Positions 42,564 through 51,098 of a DNA stretch of 64,000 bases are shown piece by piece. The notes beneath the pieces were generated by a model, which saw nothing but the letters and a program-made list of their open reading frames with translations, was not told where the DNA came from and made no database searches. The DNA is from Notoacmeibacter marinus (lineage in GTDB: Bacteria > Pseudomonadota > Alphaproteobacteria > Rhizobiales > Rhizobiaceae). The DNA is taken from the NCBI RefSeq assembly GCF_002238045.1, contig NZ_NBYO01000001.1:1302001-1366000 (forward strand), in the 5' to 3' direction. How positions within the stretch are numbered: the first letter of the stretch is position 1; every line of letters starts with the position of its first letter. A program made the position numbers and the translations under genes.

Positions 42564-43097
42564 ATGCGCATCACCTCGACAGCCATTCTGGCTCTTTGCC
42601 TTTCCACCATGGCCGCACCGGCTCTGTCTCAAGACGAAGGCGGCGCCATGGCTTCAGCGACGGCCGCGCTCAAAGGCGCGGATGGCGCCGATCACGGTTC
42701 GGTCATGCTCAAGCAGACGCCCAATGGCGTGCTCCTGACACTGGATCTGAAGGACGTTCCCGCCGGTGTTCATGGGTTCCATATCCACGAGACCGGCAAG
42801 TGCGCTCCCGACTTCAAGGCCGCCGGCGGGCATTTCGCCGAGGGCAAGGACCATGGCTTTCTGGCCGAGGGCGGTCCGCATCCCGGCGACATGCCGAACA
42901 TCCATGTCGACGATAGCGGAGCACTCAAGCAGGAAGTCCTGAACACGCGGATCAGTCTGAACGAAGGCGAGGACGGCTATCTGATGGACGAAGACGGGTC
43001 GGCCATCCTGATCCATTCCGGGGCAGACGATTATCAGAGCCAGCCGAGCGGCGATGCCGGAGACCGGATTGCCTGCGGAGTCATCGAGACGAATTGA
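42564..43097 (+). CDS. sodC: Copper-zinc superoxide dismutase, periplasmic
   Basis: 177 residues. Signal peptide to about residue 22 (A-P-A-L-S-Q), so it works in the periplasm. Copper ligands in G-F-H-I-H-E near residue 70, zinc and copper region G-G-H-F near 90 and H-P-G-D-M-P-N-I-H-V near 110, and the disulfide Cys pair in G-K-C-A-P and I-A-C-G-V-I. Length normal. ATG 42564 follows GTGAGGAGA. Driven by an EcfG-type promoter and closed by a terminator. Confidence 0.95.
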   Translation: MRITSTAILALCLSTMAAPALSQDEGGAMASATAALKGADGADHGSVMLKQTPNGVLLTLDLKDVPAGVHGFHIHETGKCAPDFKAAGGHFAEGKDHGFLAEGGPHPGDMPNIHVDDSGALKQEVLNTRISLNEGEDGYLMDEDGSAILIHSGADDYQSQPSGDAGDRIACGVIETN

Positions 43098-43122
43098 GGC
43101 CGCCCATCGCGGTCGATCATGA

Positions 43123-43147
43123 GGGCGGTGCCGTGCCGCCCTTTTTT
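43123..43147 (+). terminator. Terminator after sodC
   Basis: GGGCGG / CCGCCC stem, 7-nt loop, then TTTTTT, 25 bp after the sodC stop. The convergent photolyase gene ends just to the right. Confidence 0.8.
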
Positions 43148-43151
43148 GTTG

Positions 43152-44678
43152 TCAAAGCGCGTCGAGAAACCGTTTGGCGTCTTCGCGGATCGTCTCGACC
43201 TTCTCGTCATCGAACCGGTCCAGCGTCTTGTACATCATGCCGATACGCGGATTGTCCTTCAGCCTGTCGCGATTGCGGTCGAGGAAGTCCCAATAGAGAT
43301 AGTTGAAGGGGCACGCATCCGGTCCGTGCCTGCGTTTGACCGCATAGTCGCAATGGACGCAGTAATCGCTCATCTTGTTGATGTAGCTGCCGGAGGCGGC
43401 ATAGGGCTTGGATGCGAACAGGCCGCCATCGGCGAAGAGGATCATGCCGACGACATTGGGCATTTCGACCCATTCATAGGCGTCGTGATAGACGATCAGA
43501 TACCATTCCTGCACCTCCTTCGGATCGAGACCGGCCAGAAGGCAGAAATTGCCGATGACCATCAGCCGCTGGATATGGTGGGCGTAGGCATTGTCGCGGG
43601 TCTCGGCAATGGACTGCTTCATGCAGTTCATCTTCGCATCCCCGGTCCAGAAGAAGTCGGGCAAGGGCCGTTGCGCCAGCAATTTGTTCGACCGGCCATA
43701 GCCGGGCATCTGGCTCCAATAGACGCCGCGAATAAATTCGCGCCAGCCGATGATCTGGCGGATGAAGCCTTCCGCGGCATTGATCGGCACATGGCCCGCC
43801 CGCCAGGCCTGCTCGGCCTTCTCGACCGCTTCCATCGGCGAGAGCAGCCCGCAATTGATGAGCGCCGACAGGTGGGAGTGGAAAATGAGCGGGCGGCCCT
43901 GTTTCATCGCGTCCTGATATCGACCGAAGCAGGGCAGGGCCTCTTCGATGAACCAGTTGAGATAGTGCGTGGCCTGTCGCCGCGTGACCGGATAGGCGAA
44001 ATTGTCCAGCGTGCCGAAATGATCCGAAAACCGGCTTTCGACCAGATCGATCACCTCCTGCGTGATCGCGTCGACCGTCCAGTCGGGCCGGTCCGGGATT
44101 TCGACCTGGCCATCGAGGGGCTCGCGATTGTCCTTGTCATAGTTCCACTGCCCGCCAGCCGGCTCGCCATCCTCCATCATGATGGCGTACTTCCTGCGCA
44201 TGGTGCGGTAGAAATATTCCATGCGCAGCGTCTTGTTGCCCTCGGCCCAGTCGCGAAATTCCTCATGGGTGCACAGGAAGCGGTCGTCCGCCCGCACCTC
44301 GACCGCGCAGTCGAACATTTCGACCCAGCCCTCGATCATCTGCTGGACGCGCCATTCGCCGGCTTCGGTAACGACGATCCGATCCGGCGCGAATTCGTTC
44401 ACCGCATCTATGAGCGCCTGGGTGAAGCTTTGCGGACCATTCGCCTCGTCGAGCTTGCGATAGTGCACCGCGTATCCCCGTTCTTCCAGGTCGGCGGCGA
44501 AATGACGCATTGCGGAAAAAAGAAAAGCGATCTTTTTCTTGTGGTGCTTCACATAGGTGGCTTCGTCCGACAGTTCGGCCATCAGGACGATGTCATTACG
44601 TGGATCGGCGTCGCGCAGCGTGGCAATGTCGGTGGAAAGCTGATCGCCGAGAATCAGGCGAAGTGTCCTGGGCATCAT
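43152..44678 (-). CDS. FeS-BCP type (6-4) photolyase / cryptochrome (PhrB-like)
   Basis: 508-residue cryptochrome/photolyase protein related to Agrobacterium PhrB and Rhodobacter CryB. N-terminal alpha/beta domain (L-R-L-I-L-G-D-Q-L), C-terminal helical FAD domain, and cysteines of the [4Fe-4S] site in Y-C-V-H-C-D-Y-A-V and D-A-C-P-F-N near residues 440-460, plus an earlier Cys (N-C-M-K). It repairs (6-4) photoproducts under blue light. ATG 44678 has AAGGA 6 bp upstream; the longer frame to 44864 lacks family sequence. Confidence 0.92.
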   Translation of the reverse strand: MMPRTLRLILGDQLSTDIATLRDADPRNDIVLMAELSDEATYVKHHKKKIAFLFSAMRHFAADLEERGYAVHYRKLDEANGPQSFTQALIDAVNEFAPDRIVVTEAGEWRVQQMIEGWVEMFDCAVEVRADDRFLCTHEEFRDWAEGNKTLRMEYFYRTMRRKYAIMMEDGEPAGGQWNYDKDNREPLDGQVEIPDRPDWTVDAITQEVIDLVESRFSDHFGTLDNFAYPVTRRQATHYLNWFIEEALPCFGRYQDAMKQGRPLIFHSHLSALINCGLLSPMEAVEKAEQAWRAGHVPINAAEGFIRQIIGWREFIRGVYWSQMPGYGRSNKLLAQRPLPDFFWTGDAKMNCMKQSIAETRDNAYAHHIQRLMVIGNFCLLAGLDPKEVQEWYLIVYHDAYEWVEMPNVVGMILFADGGLFASKPYAASGSYINKMSDYCVHCDYAVKRRHGPDACPFNYLYWDFLDRNRDRLKDNPRIGMMYKTLDRFDDEKVETIREDAKRFLDAL

Positions 44679-44882
44679 CCACCATCCTTCATGGCACGCG
44701 CGAAGCGGGAGCGAATCATGACCTAGCGCGGCATGACCGGTTCGCCAGCGACCGCACCGCACAATATCTAAGCGATACCTCAAGCTGTGGAAAAAATAGG
44801 CGGAAGGGGGTTGGCGCGCCTTAAATTCTAAGATTATTGTCACCCAAACAGGCCGCCGGCCCATGGGGATACCGAACCTTCA

Positions 44883-45815
44883 ATGGAATATTTCATACAG
44901 CAGCTCATCAATGGGCTGACGCTTGGCTCTATCTACGGGCTCATCGCCATCGGCTATACGATGGTCTACGGCATTATCGGCATGATCAATTTTGCTCATG
45001 GCGATATCTTTACTGTGGGCGCCTATGTGGCGCTCGCCGTCATTCTCCTTCTCGGCATTAGTGGCGCAACGGGCGCCACCATGCTGGTTCTCGCGCTATT
45101 GCTGGTGCTGGTGATCTCGATGGTGTTCACAGCCGTATGGGGCTGGACGGTCGAGCGGATCGCCTATCGGCCACTGCGCGGATCGTTTCGCCTTGCGCCG
45201 CTCATCACGGCCATCGGCATGAGCATTGTTCTGCAGAACTTCATTCAGGTGACGCAGGGTGCGCGCGTCAAGCCGATCCAGCCGATCATTTCCGGCGGTA
45301 TTCCGCTGTTCGACGGGCGCAGCGATGGTGGCATCATCGTGCAGCTTTCCTGGATGCAGCTTCTGATCATCGTCTCGACATTCGTTCTGATGGTCGGGTT
45401 CACGTTCCTGATCACCAAAACAGCGCTCGGACGATCGCAGCGGGCCTGCGAGCAGGATCAGAAAATGGCGGCGCTGCTGGGCGTCGACGTCGATAAGACG
45501 ATCAGCCTGACCTTCGTGATGGGCGCCGCGCTCGCCGCCGTGGCCGGACTGATGTTCCTGCTGCTCTATGGCGTGCTGGACTTCTACATCGGGTTCCTTG
45601 CCGGCATCAAAGCGTTCACCGCGGCCGTGCTGGGCGGAATCGGATCGCTGCCCGGCGCCATGCTCGGCGGCATCGTGCTCGGCCTGATCGAAGTGTTCTG
45701 GAGCGCTTACTTCTCCGTGGAATACAAGGATGTGGCGGCGTTCTCGATCCTCGCCATCGTGCTGATCTTCATGCCGAGTGGTCTTCTCGGCAAGCCGGAA
45801 GTGGAGAAGGTCTGA
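44883..45815 (+). CDS. livH: Branched-chain amino acid ABC transporter permease LivH
   Basis: 310-residue inner-membrane permease with about eight TM helices. Family start [20 protein letters not shown] and the cytoplasmic coupling loop [18 protein letters not shown] near residue 185 that contacts the ATPase. The first gene of livHMGF-DUF6867-livJ; its TGA overlaps the livM ATG. No strong ribosome site precedes the ATG, but the N-terminus is typical. Confidence 0.95.
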   Translation: MEYFIQQLINGLTLGSIYGLIAIGYTMVYGIIGMINFAHGDIFTVGAYVALAVILLLGISGATGATMLVLALLLVLVISMVFTAVWGWTVERIAYRPLRGSFRLAPLITAIGMSIVLQNFIQVTQGARVKPIQPIISGGIPLFDGRSDGGIIVQLSWMQLLIIVSTFVLMVGFTFLITKTALGRSQRACEQDQKMAALLGVDVDKTISLTFVMGAALAAVAGLMFLLLYGVLDFYIGFLAGIKAFTAAVLGGIGSLPGAMLGGIVLGLIEVFWSAYFSVEYKDVAAFSILAIVLIFMPSGLLGKPEVEKV

Positions 45816-47476
45816 TGGCGGGCGAAACCGAGAGCGGAACCGGCCAGGATCAGCCGGTCGCGACCACGCATCCCGAAGGGGCGCAGATCAAGACGGAAGA
45901 GCGGGCCGAAGCCCCGAACCTCGTTGTCAGCACCGGGCCGCGCGGTTTGTCGGAGCGCGTGAAGCAGGCGGCGATCGCCACCTTCATCACCGCTGTTTTG
46001 GCCTTCTTCTTCTTCCCGATCCGCACCAGCATTGCGCCTGGCGGGCTCGACATTACCTGGCGCTGGAGCCTCTATGCGCTGGCGCTGATCTTCGCCTTTT
46101 TCGGCAAGCTTCTCGTCGACGCCTATCTGCTGTCGCCGGCGGGCCCACGCGTTCGGGCAATGGTCTCGGGGCTCTTCATTCTGGGCTTCGTGATCCTCTA
46201 CGCCTGGCATCCGCTTGGCGACATTCTGTTCGGCACGGGCCAGTTCGAAGAGCTTCTCGGATCGATCCTCATCGGTACGGTGTTCGGCGCTATTCTGCTG
46301 GGGCTGGTCGTTCTCATTTCCCGGGCGACCGGCAAGATCGGCACGGCCGCAACGGGTGTCGCCGCTCAGAAGAAGGCCGACCGGATCAGCACCTTCGGCA
46401 AATGGGCGCTGCGCGTGCTCTTCGTCGTGGCGCTCATGCTGCCGTGGATCGTCATGTTCCTCTTCCCCAATCGCGACCGTCAGCTCATCGATATTTCGAT
46501 CCTGATCCTGACCTATGTGATGCTGGGCTGGGGGCTGAATATCGTGGTGGGCCTCGCCGGCCTCCTCGATCTCGGTTACGTCGCGTTCTACGCCGTCGGC
46601 GCCTATGCCTATGCGCTTCTGGCGCAGTATTTCGGCTTCGGCTTCTGGATGGCGCTGCCGCTGGCGGGGCTTTTCGCCGCGATGTGGGGCATCATGCTGG
46701 GCTTTCCGGTTCTGCGCCTGCGCGGCGACTATCTCGCCATCGTGACGCTGGCTTTCGGTGAGATCATCCGCGTGGTGCTTCTGAACTGGTCGGAGTTCAC
46801 GGGCGGGCCAGACGGGATCGGCCGCATTCCAAAACCGACCCTGTTCGGCATCGAGTTCAATCGAGGCGAGGGCGGCTTTGCCGATATTTTCGGCCTCGAC
46901 TACGACACCATCCACCGGTTCATCTTCTTCTACTACATCATCTTCGTGCTGGCGCTGATCACCCATTTCGCCACGATGCGGCTGCGCCGGCTGCCGGTCG
47001 GACGCGCATGGGAGGCCTTGCGCGAAGACGAGATCGCCTGCCGCTCGCTCGGCATCAACACCACGCTCGTCAAGCTGTCGGCCTTCTCGATCGGCGCGAT
47101 GTTCGGCGGTTTCGCCGGCTCGTTCTTCGCCACCCGGCAGGGCTTCATCAGCCCGGAGAGCTTCACCTTCATCGAAAGCGCGATCATCCTGGCCATCGTC
47201 GTCCTTGGCGGCCTCGGCAGCCAGATCGGTGTCGTGTTCGCCTCCATCGTGATGATCGGCGGGATCGAATTGCTGCGCAATATCGGCTTCCTGTCGGTGG
47301 TGTTTGGCGAGAATTTCGATCCGACACAGTTCCGCATGTTGATCTTCGGCCTTGCCATGGTGCTGATCATGGTCTGGAAGCCGCGCGGATTGATCTCGGC
47401 GCGCCAGCCCAGCGCGGTCTATAAGGAACGCAAGAGTATCGGAGCCGACGTCGTCGCTCAGGGCGAGGGGCACTAA
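45815..47476 (+). CDS. livM: Branched-chain amino acid ABC transporter permease LivM
   Basis: 553 residues, longer than enterobacterial LivM. A polar N-terminal tail (to about residue 45) and extra hydrophobic segments (about 50-170) precede the canonical permease part (about 190-540: [19 protein letters not shown], coupling loop [13 protein letters not shown] near 395). Long LivM forms are usual in rhizobia. The start overlaps the livH stop (ATGG after TG). Confidence 0.94.
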   Translation: MAGETESGTGQDQPVATTHPEGAQIKTEERAEAPNLVVSTGPRGLSERVKQAAIATFITAVLAFFFFPIRTSIAPGGLDITWRWSLYALALIFAFFGKLLVDAYLLSPAGPRVRAMVSGLFILGFVILYAWHPLGDILFGTGQFEELLGSILIGTVFGAILLGLVVLISRATGKIGTAATGVAAQKKADRISTFGKWALRVLFVVALMLPWIVMFLFPNRDRQLIDISILILTYVMLGWGLNIVVGLAGLLDLGYVAFYAVGAYAYALLAQYFGFGFWMALPLAGLFAAMWGIMLGFPVLRLRGDYLAIVTLAFGEIIRVVLLNWSEFTGGPDGIGRIPKPTLFGIEFNRGEGGFADIFGLDYDTIHRFIFFYYIIFVLALITHFATMRLRRLPVGRAWEALREDEIACRSLGINTTLVKLSAFSIGAMFGGFAGSFFATRQGFISPESFTFIESAIILAIVVLGGLGSQIGVVFASIVMIGGIELLRNIGFLSVVFGENFDPTQFRMLIFGLAMVLIMVWKPRGLISARQPSAVYKERKSIGADVVAQGEGH

Positions 47477-47480
47477 TCCA

Positions 47481-48458
47481 ATGAATGTGACCACGACATC
47501 CCGGTATCCCTGGGAAAACGATCCCCTTCTGACCGTCGAGAACCTGACCATGCGGTTCGGCGGCCTCGTTGCGGTGGACAATCTGTCCTTTACCGTCGGG
47601 CGCGGCGACATCACCGCGCTGATCGGGCCGAACGGCGCCGGCAAGACCACCGTCTTCAACTGCGTGACAGGGTTCTACAAGCCGACGGAAGGCCGCATCG
47701 TGATGCGCCACGGTCCGGGCCGGCGCGACGAAGCGGTGGAGGAACTGACCGATTCGGCAGCGCGCTACGCCCGTCAGGAGGACGGCGCCGTCTTCCTGCT
47801 GGAACGGATGCCGGATTTCACCATCAGCAGCACGGCAAAGGTGGCGCGGACGTTCCAGAACATCCGTCTTTTCGGGGGCATGACCTGTCTGGAAAACCTT
47901 CTGGTCGCCCAGCACAATCCGCTGATGCGGGCATCGGGCTTTTCGATCGCCGGCCTTCTGAACCTGCCCTCCTACCGCTCGGCGGCGAAGGAGGCGAAGG
48001 ATCGCGCGATCTACTGGCTGGAGCAGTGCCAGCTGATCCATCGCGCCGACGACCCGGCGGCGGATCTGCCCTATGGCGATCAGCGGCGTTTGGAAATCGC
48101 CAGAGCGATGTGCTCAGAGCCGCATCTTCTGTGTCTGGACGAGCCGGCGGCTGGTCTGAACCCCCGTGAATCGGCCGAACTCAATGCGCTGTTGCAGTTC
48201 ATCCGCTCGGAGACGGGCACGTCCATTCTGCTGATCGAACACGATATGGGCGTGGTGATGAAGATTTCCGACCACGTCGTGGTGCTCGATTACGGGCGCA
48301 AGATCGCCGACGAGACAGCGGATGCGGTTCGCAACGATCCGAAGGTGATCGCCGCCTATCTTGGCGTCGACGATGAATCTGAGATCGACGACGAAGACAT
48401 TCGCGCCGATCTGCATCGCGGCGAACACCAGGCCGGAACCCAGGGAGGCGAGGCATGA
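47481..48458 (+). CDS. livG: Branched-chain amino acid ABC transporter ATPase LivG
   Basis: 325-residue ABC ATPase. Walker A G-P-N-G-A-G-K-T near residue 52, Q loop A-R-T-F-Q-N-I-R near 125, signature region L-P-Y-G-D-Q-R-R-L-E-I-A near 195, Walker B L-L-C-L-D-E-P near 214. An insert of about 40 residues lies between Walker A and the Q loop (charged, D-E-A-V-E-E-L-T), and there is an acidic C-terminal tail. It starts 4 bp after livM and overlaps livF by four bases. Confidence 0.95.
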   Translation: MNVTTTSRYPWENDPLLTVENLTMRFGGLVAVDNLSFTVGRGDITALIGPNGAGKTTVFNCVTGFYKPTEGRIVMRHGPGRRDEAVEELTDSAARYARQEDGAVFLLERMPDFTISSTAKVARTFQNIRLFGGMTCLENLLVAQHNPLMRASGFSIAGLLNLPSYRSAAKEAKDRAIYWLEQCQLIHRADDPAADLPYGDQRRLEIARAMCSEPHLLCLDEPAAGLNPRESAELNALLQFIRSETGTSILLIEHDMGVVMKISDHVVVLDYGRKIADETADAVRNDPKVIAAYLGVDDESEIDDEDIRADLHRGEHQAGTQGGEA

Positions 48459-49183
48459 GCGCGCACCCGATGCTGAAGGTCGAGGGCCTTCATGCCGCTT
48501 ATGGCAAGATCGTCGCCTTGCGCGGTGTGGATGTGGAAGTCGCCAAGGGCGAGATCGTCACGTTGATCGGCGCCAACGGCGCCGGTAAATCCACTTTGAT
48601 GATGAGCATTTGCGGCACGCCGCGCGCCAAGGCCGGTCAGATCCTGTTCGACGGGGAAGACATCACGACCACGCCGACGCATCTGATCATGCGCAAGGGG
48701 ATCGCACAGTCGCCGGAAGGGCGGCGCATCTTCGCCCGCATGACGGTGATGGAAAACCTGCAAATGGGCGCCAGCCTCGTCGACGAACAGTACTTCGACG
48801 AAGATCTGAACAAGGTGTTCGACCTTTTCCCGCGTCTGAAGGAGCGTTCGGCCCAGAGAGGCGGCACGCTGTCCGGAGGCGAGCAGCAGATGCTGGCGAT
48901 CGGGCGCGCGCTGATGAGCCGGCCGAAAATGCTGATGCTGGACGAGCCGTCGCTTGGCCTGGCGCCGCTGATCGTCAAACAGATTTTCGAGGCGGTGCGC
49001 GAACTGAACCGCAATGAGGGGCTGACCGTCTTCTTCGTGGAACAGAACGCGTTTCATGCGCTCAAACTGGCCCATCGCGGCTATGTTCTCGTGAATGGCG
49101 AGATCACCATGACGGGCACGGGCGCGGAACTGCTCAAGCGGGAGGATGTTCGCGCGGCCTATCTCGAAGGCGGCGCGCATTAG
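48455..49183 (+). CDS. livF: Branched-chain amino acid ABC transporter ATPase LivF
   Basis: 242-residue ABC ATPase with Walker A G-A-N-G-A-G-K-S near residue 43, signature L-S-G-G-E-Q-Q-M near 142 and Walker B M-L-M-L-D-E-P near 164. Pairs with LivG. ATGA overlap with livG; it is followed 9 bp later by the DUF6867 gene after the AGGAGG site. Confidence 0.96.
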   Translation: MSAHPMLKVEGLHAAYGKIVALRGVDVEVAKGEIVTLIGANGAGKSTLMMSICGTPRAKAGQILFDGEDITTTPTHLIMRKGIAQSPEGRRIFARMTVMENLQMGASLVDEQYFDEDLNKVFDLFPRLKERSAQRGGTLSGGEQQMLAIGRALMSRPKMLMLDEPSLGLAPLIVKQIFEAVRELNRNEGLTVFFVEQNAFHALKLAHRGYVLVNGEITMTGTGAELLKREDVRAAYLEGGAH

Positions 49184-49192
49184 GAGGTTTCT

Positions 49193-49534
49193 ATGAACCC
49201 GATCTGGGAAGTTGGTCTAGCGGACTTTCTGCTCGTCACGGTCTTTCTGGGCGGCGGGGCCGCGTTCATGACCGGTCGTGCCGCCGCAGCAGACTGGCGC
49301 GGTCCGCGCGAACTGGGCCTTTACGTGCTGCTGCTCGGCTGTGCCGTGCGGTTCTTACACTTCGCTCTCTTCGAGGGCACATTGCTGCAGCCCTACTATT
49401 ATCTGATCGATGTTCTGGTCCTCGCCGGCTTTGCATGGCTTGGCCGCCAATTGACCCGCGCAAAGCAGATGAGCCAGCAATACAGCTTCACTTTTGAAAA
49501 GAGTTCGCCACTGACCTGGAAGCGAAAGTCTTGA
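49193..49534 (+). CDS. DUF6867-like membrane protein in liv operon
   Basis: 113 residues with three hydrophobic segments (about 10-28, 42-60 and 68-86) and a basic C-terminus. Small proteins of this kind (DUF6867) follow livF in many Hyphomicrobiales. AGGAGG lies 5 bp before the ATG. It is probably an accessory of the Liv transporter; no activity is known. Confidence 0.82.
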   Translation: MNPIWEVGLADFLLVTVFLGGGAAFMTGRAAAADWRGPRELGLYVLLLGCAVRFLHFALFEGTLLQPYYYLIDVLVLAGFAWLGRQLTRAKQMSQQYSFTFEKSSPLTWKRKS

Positions 49535-49668
49535 AATTCCAGCGCGGTGCCCCCTTTTCAACGGCAGCGTGATACGCTTTCATGCGTTTCACAGGGACTA
49601 GGGAGGCAGCCGGCACACACCCACCGTGCTGCAGGCCCGACAAAAACAGGGTGGAATTTGGAGCGAAC

Positions 49669-50874
49669 ATGAAGAAACTACTTCTTGCTGGCGTGGCCCT
49701 CGGTTTCATGGGTGCGGCGCCCGCTTCCGCTGAAATTCTCGTCGCTGTGGCCGGACCGATCACGGGTCAATACGCATCCTTCGGCGCTCAGATGCAGGCT
49801 GGCGCCGAACAGGCCGTCGCCGACATCAACGAAGCCGGCGGCGTCAACGGCGAAATGCTGAAACTGGTCGTGGGTGACGATGCCTGCGATCCGAAACAGG
49901 CCGTGGCCGTCGCCCAGGATTTCGCCTCGCAGGGCGTGGCCTTCGTGGCCGGGCACTTCTGCTCGGGCTCGTCGATCCCCGCTTCCTCGGTCTATGCCGA
50001 TGAGGGTATCATTCAGATCACGCCGGCCTCCACCAACCCGGCCTATACGGACGATCGCCCCGGACCCGGTATCTATCGCGTCTGCGGACGCGACGATCAG
50101 CAGGGTGAAACGGCCGGCGCGTATCTCGCCAAGAACTTTGCCGACGCCAATATTGCGGTCATCAACGACAAGACCGCTTACGGCAAAGGCCTCGCCGATC
50201 AGACACAGGCGGCCATGGAAGCTGCAGGCAAGGACGCTACGGTCGTCGAATCCTACAGTGCCGGTGAAAAGGACTACTCGGCCCTGATCTCCAAGCTGAA
50301 GGAAGAGGGCGTGACCGTCCTTTATGTCGGCGGTTATCACACCGAAGCCGGTCTGATGGCCCGTCAGGCCAAGGAACAGGGCATGGACCTGCAGATCGTT
50401 TCCGGCGATGCGCTCGTCACCGACGAGTACTGGGCCATCACCGGCGATGCCGGCGAAGGCACGCTGATGACCTTCTCGCCCGATCCGCGCAACAATGAAG
50501 GCGCGGCCGAGATCGTCAAGGAACTGGAAGATGCCGGTAAGCCGACCGAGGGCTATGTGCTCTACACCTATGCGGCGATCCAGGCCTTCAAACAGGCGGC
50601 CGAAACGGCAGGCTCCACCGAGTTCGACGCCATGGTGACGGCGCTGGACGATGGCGAGTTCGACACGGTGCTCGGCAATCTCAGCTTCGACGACAAGGGT
50701 GACGTCTCGCTTCCGGGCTACGTCTTCTATGAGTGGAGCGGTGGCAAGTACACGCAGATGGACACTGCGATGGCCGACACCGGCATGGAGAAGAAAGACG
50801 ACGCATCGATGGAAAAGACCGACGATGCCGCTAACGACAATATGGAAGCTGGCGAAGAAAAGAAGGCTCAGTAA
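49669..50874 (+). CDS. livJ: Branched-chain amino acid ABC transporter substrate-binding protein
   Basis: 401-residue periplasmic binding protein. Signal peptide M-K-K-L-L-L-A-G then cleavage after A-S-A near residue 21. Type I periplasmic-binding fold with G-P-I-T-G-Q-Y-A near 30, C-D-P-K-Q-A near 77 and G-G-Y-H-T-E near 223. The C-terminus has an unusual acidic, Met- and Lys-containing tail of about 40 residues with repeated M-E-K-x-D-D. ATG 49669 follows GGAG. It has its own 134-bp leader after the DUF6867 gene and ends at a terminator. Confidence 0.94.
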   Translation: MKKLLLAGVALGFMGAAPASAEILVAVAGPITGQYASFGAQMQAGAEQAVADINEAGGVNGEMLKLVVGDDACDPKQAVAVAQDFASQGVAFVAGHFCSGSSIPASSVYADEGIIQITPASTNPAYTDDRPGPGIYRVCGRDDQQGETAGAYLAKNFADANIAVINDKTAYGKGLADQTQAAMEAAGKDATVVESYSAGEKDYSALISKLKEEGVTVLYVGGYHTEAGLMARQAKEQGMDLQIVSGDALVTDEYWAITGDAGEGTLMTFSPDPRNNEGAAEIVKELEDAGKPTEGYVLYTYAAIQAFKQAAETAGSTEFDAMVTALDDGEFDTVLGNLSFDDKGDVSLPGYVFYEWSGGKYTQMDTAMADTGMEKKDDASMEKTDDAANDNMEAGEEKKAQ

Positions 50875-50922
50875 TCCATTACGTCCGATCCTTCCGGCTT
50901 CGGCCGGGAGGGCCTCTATAGA

Positions 50923-50954
50923 ACGGGTCCGGCAATCGCCGGGCCCGTTTTTTT
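50923..50954 (+). terminator. Terminator after livJ
   Basis: Strong hairpin ACGGGTCCGGC / GCCGGGCCCGT (one G-T type mismatch) with a 4-nt loop, then a run of seven or more T. Confidence 0.85.
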
Positions 50955-51098
50955 GCAAGGCACCCAATCGACGATGCGCTTGAGTGCCCCAGCGGCATCA
51001 TGTAGTTCATCTTGCGTTGCAGCAAATTCTTCTGCGCCTGCCTTCTAACTTCGGTGCCGGTTAGCGCCTGCGCCCTTCTGTTCCAAGGATCCGCCAAC

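Noticed and set aside
45707-47659. 650-codon open frame opposite livM and livG
   Set aside because: Highly charged, repetitive composition and complete overlap with well-supported ABC transporter genes; it is a product of GC-rich codon usage on the other strand.
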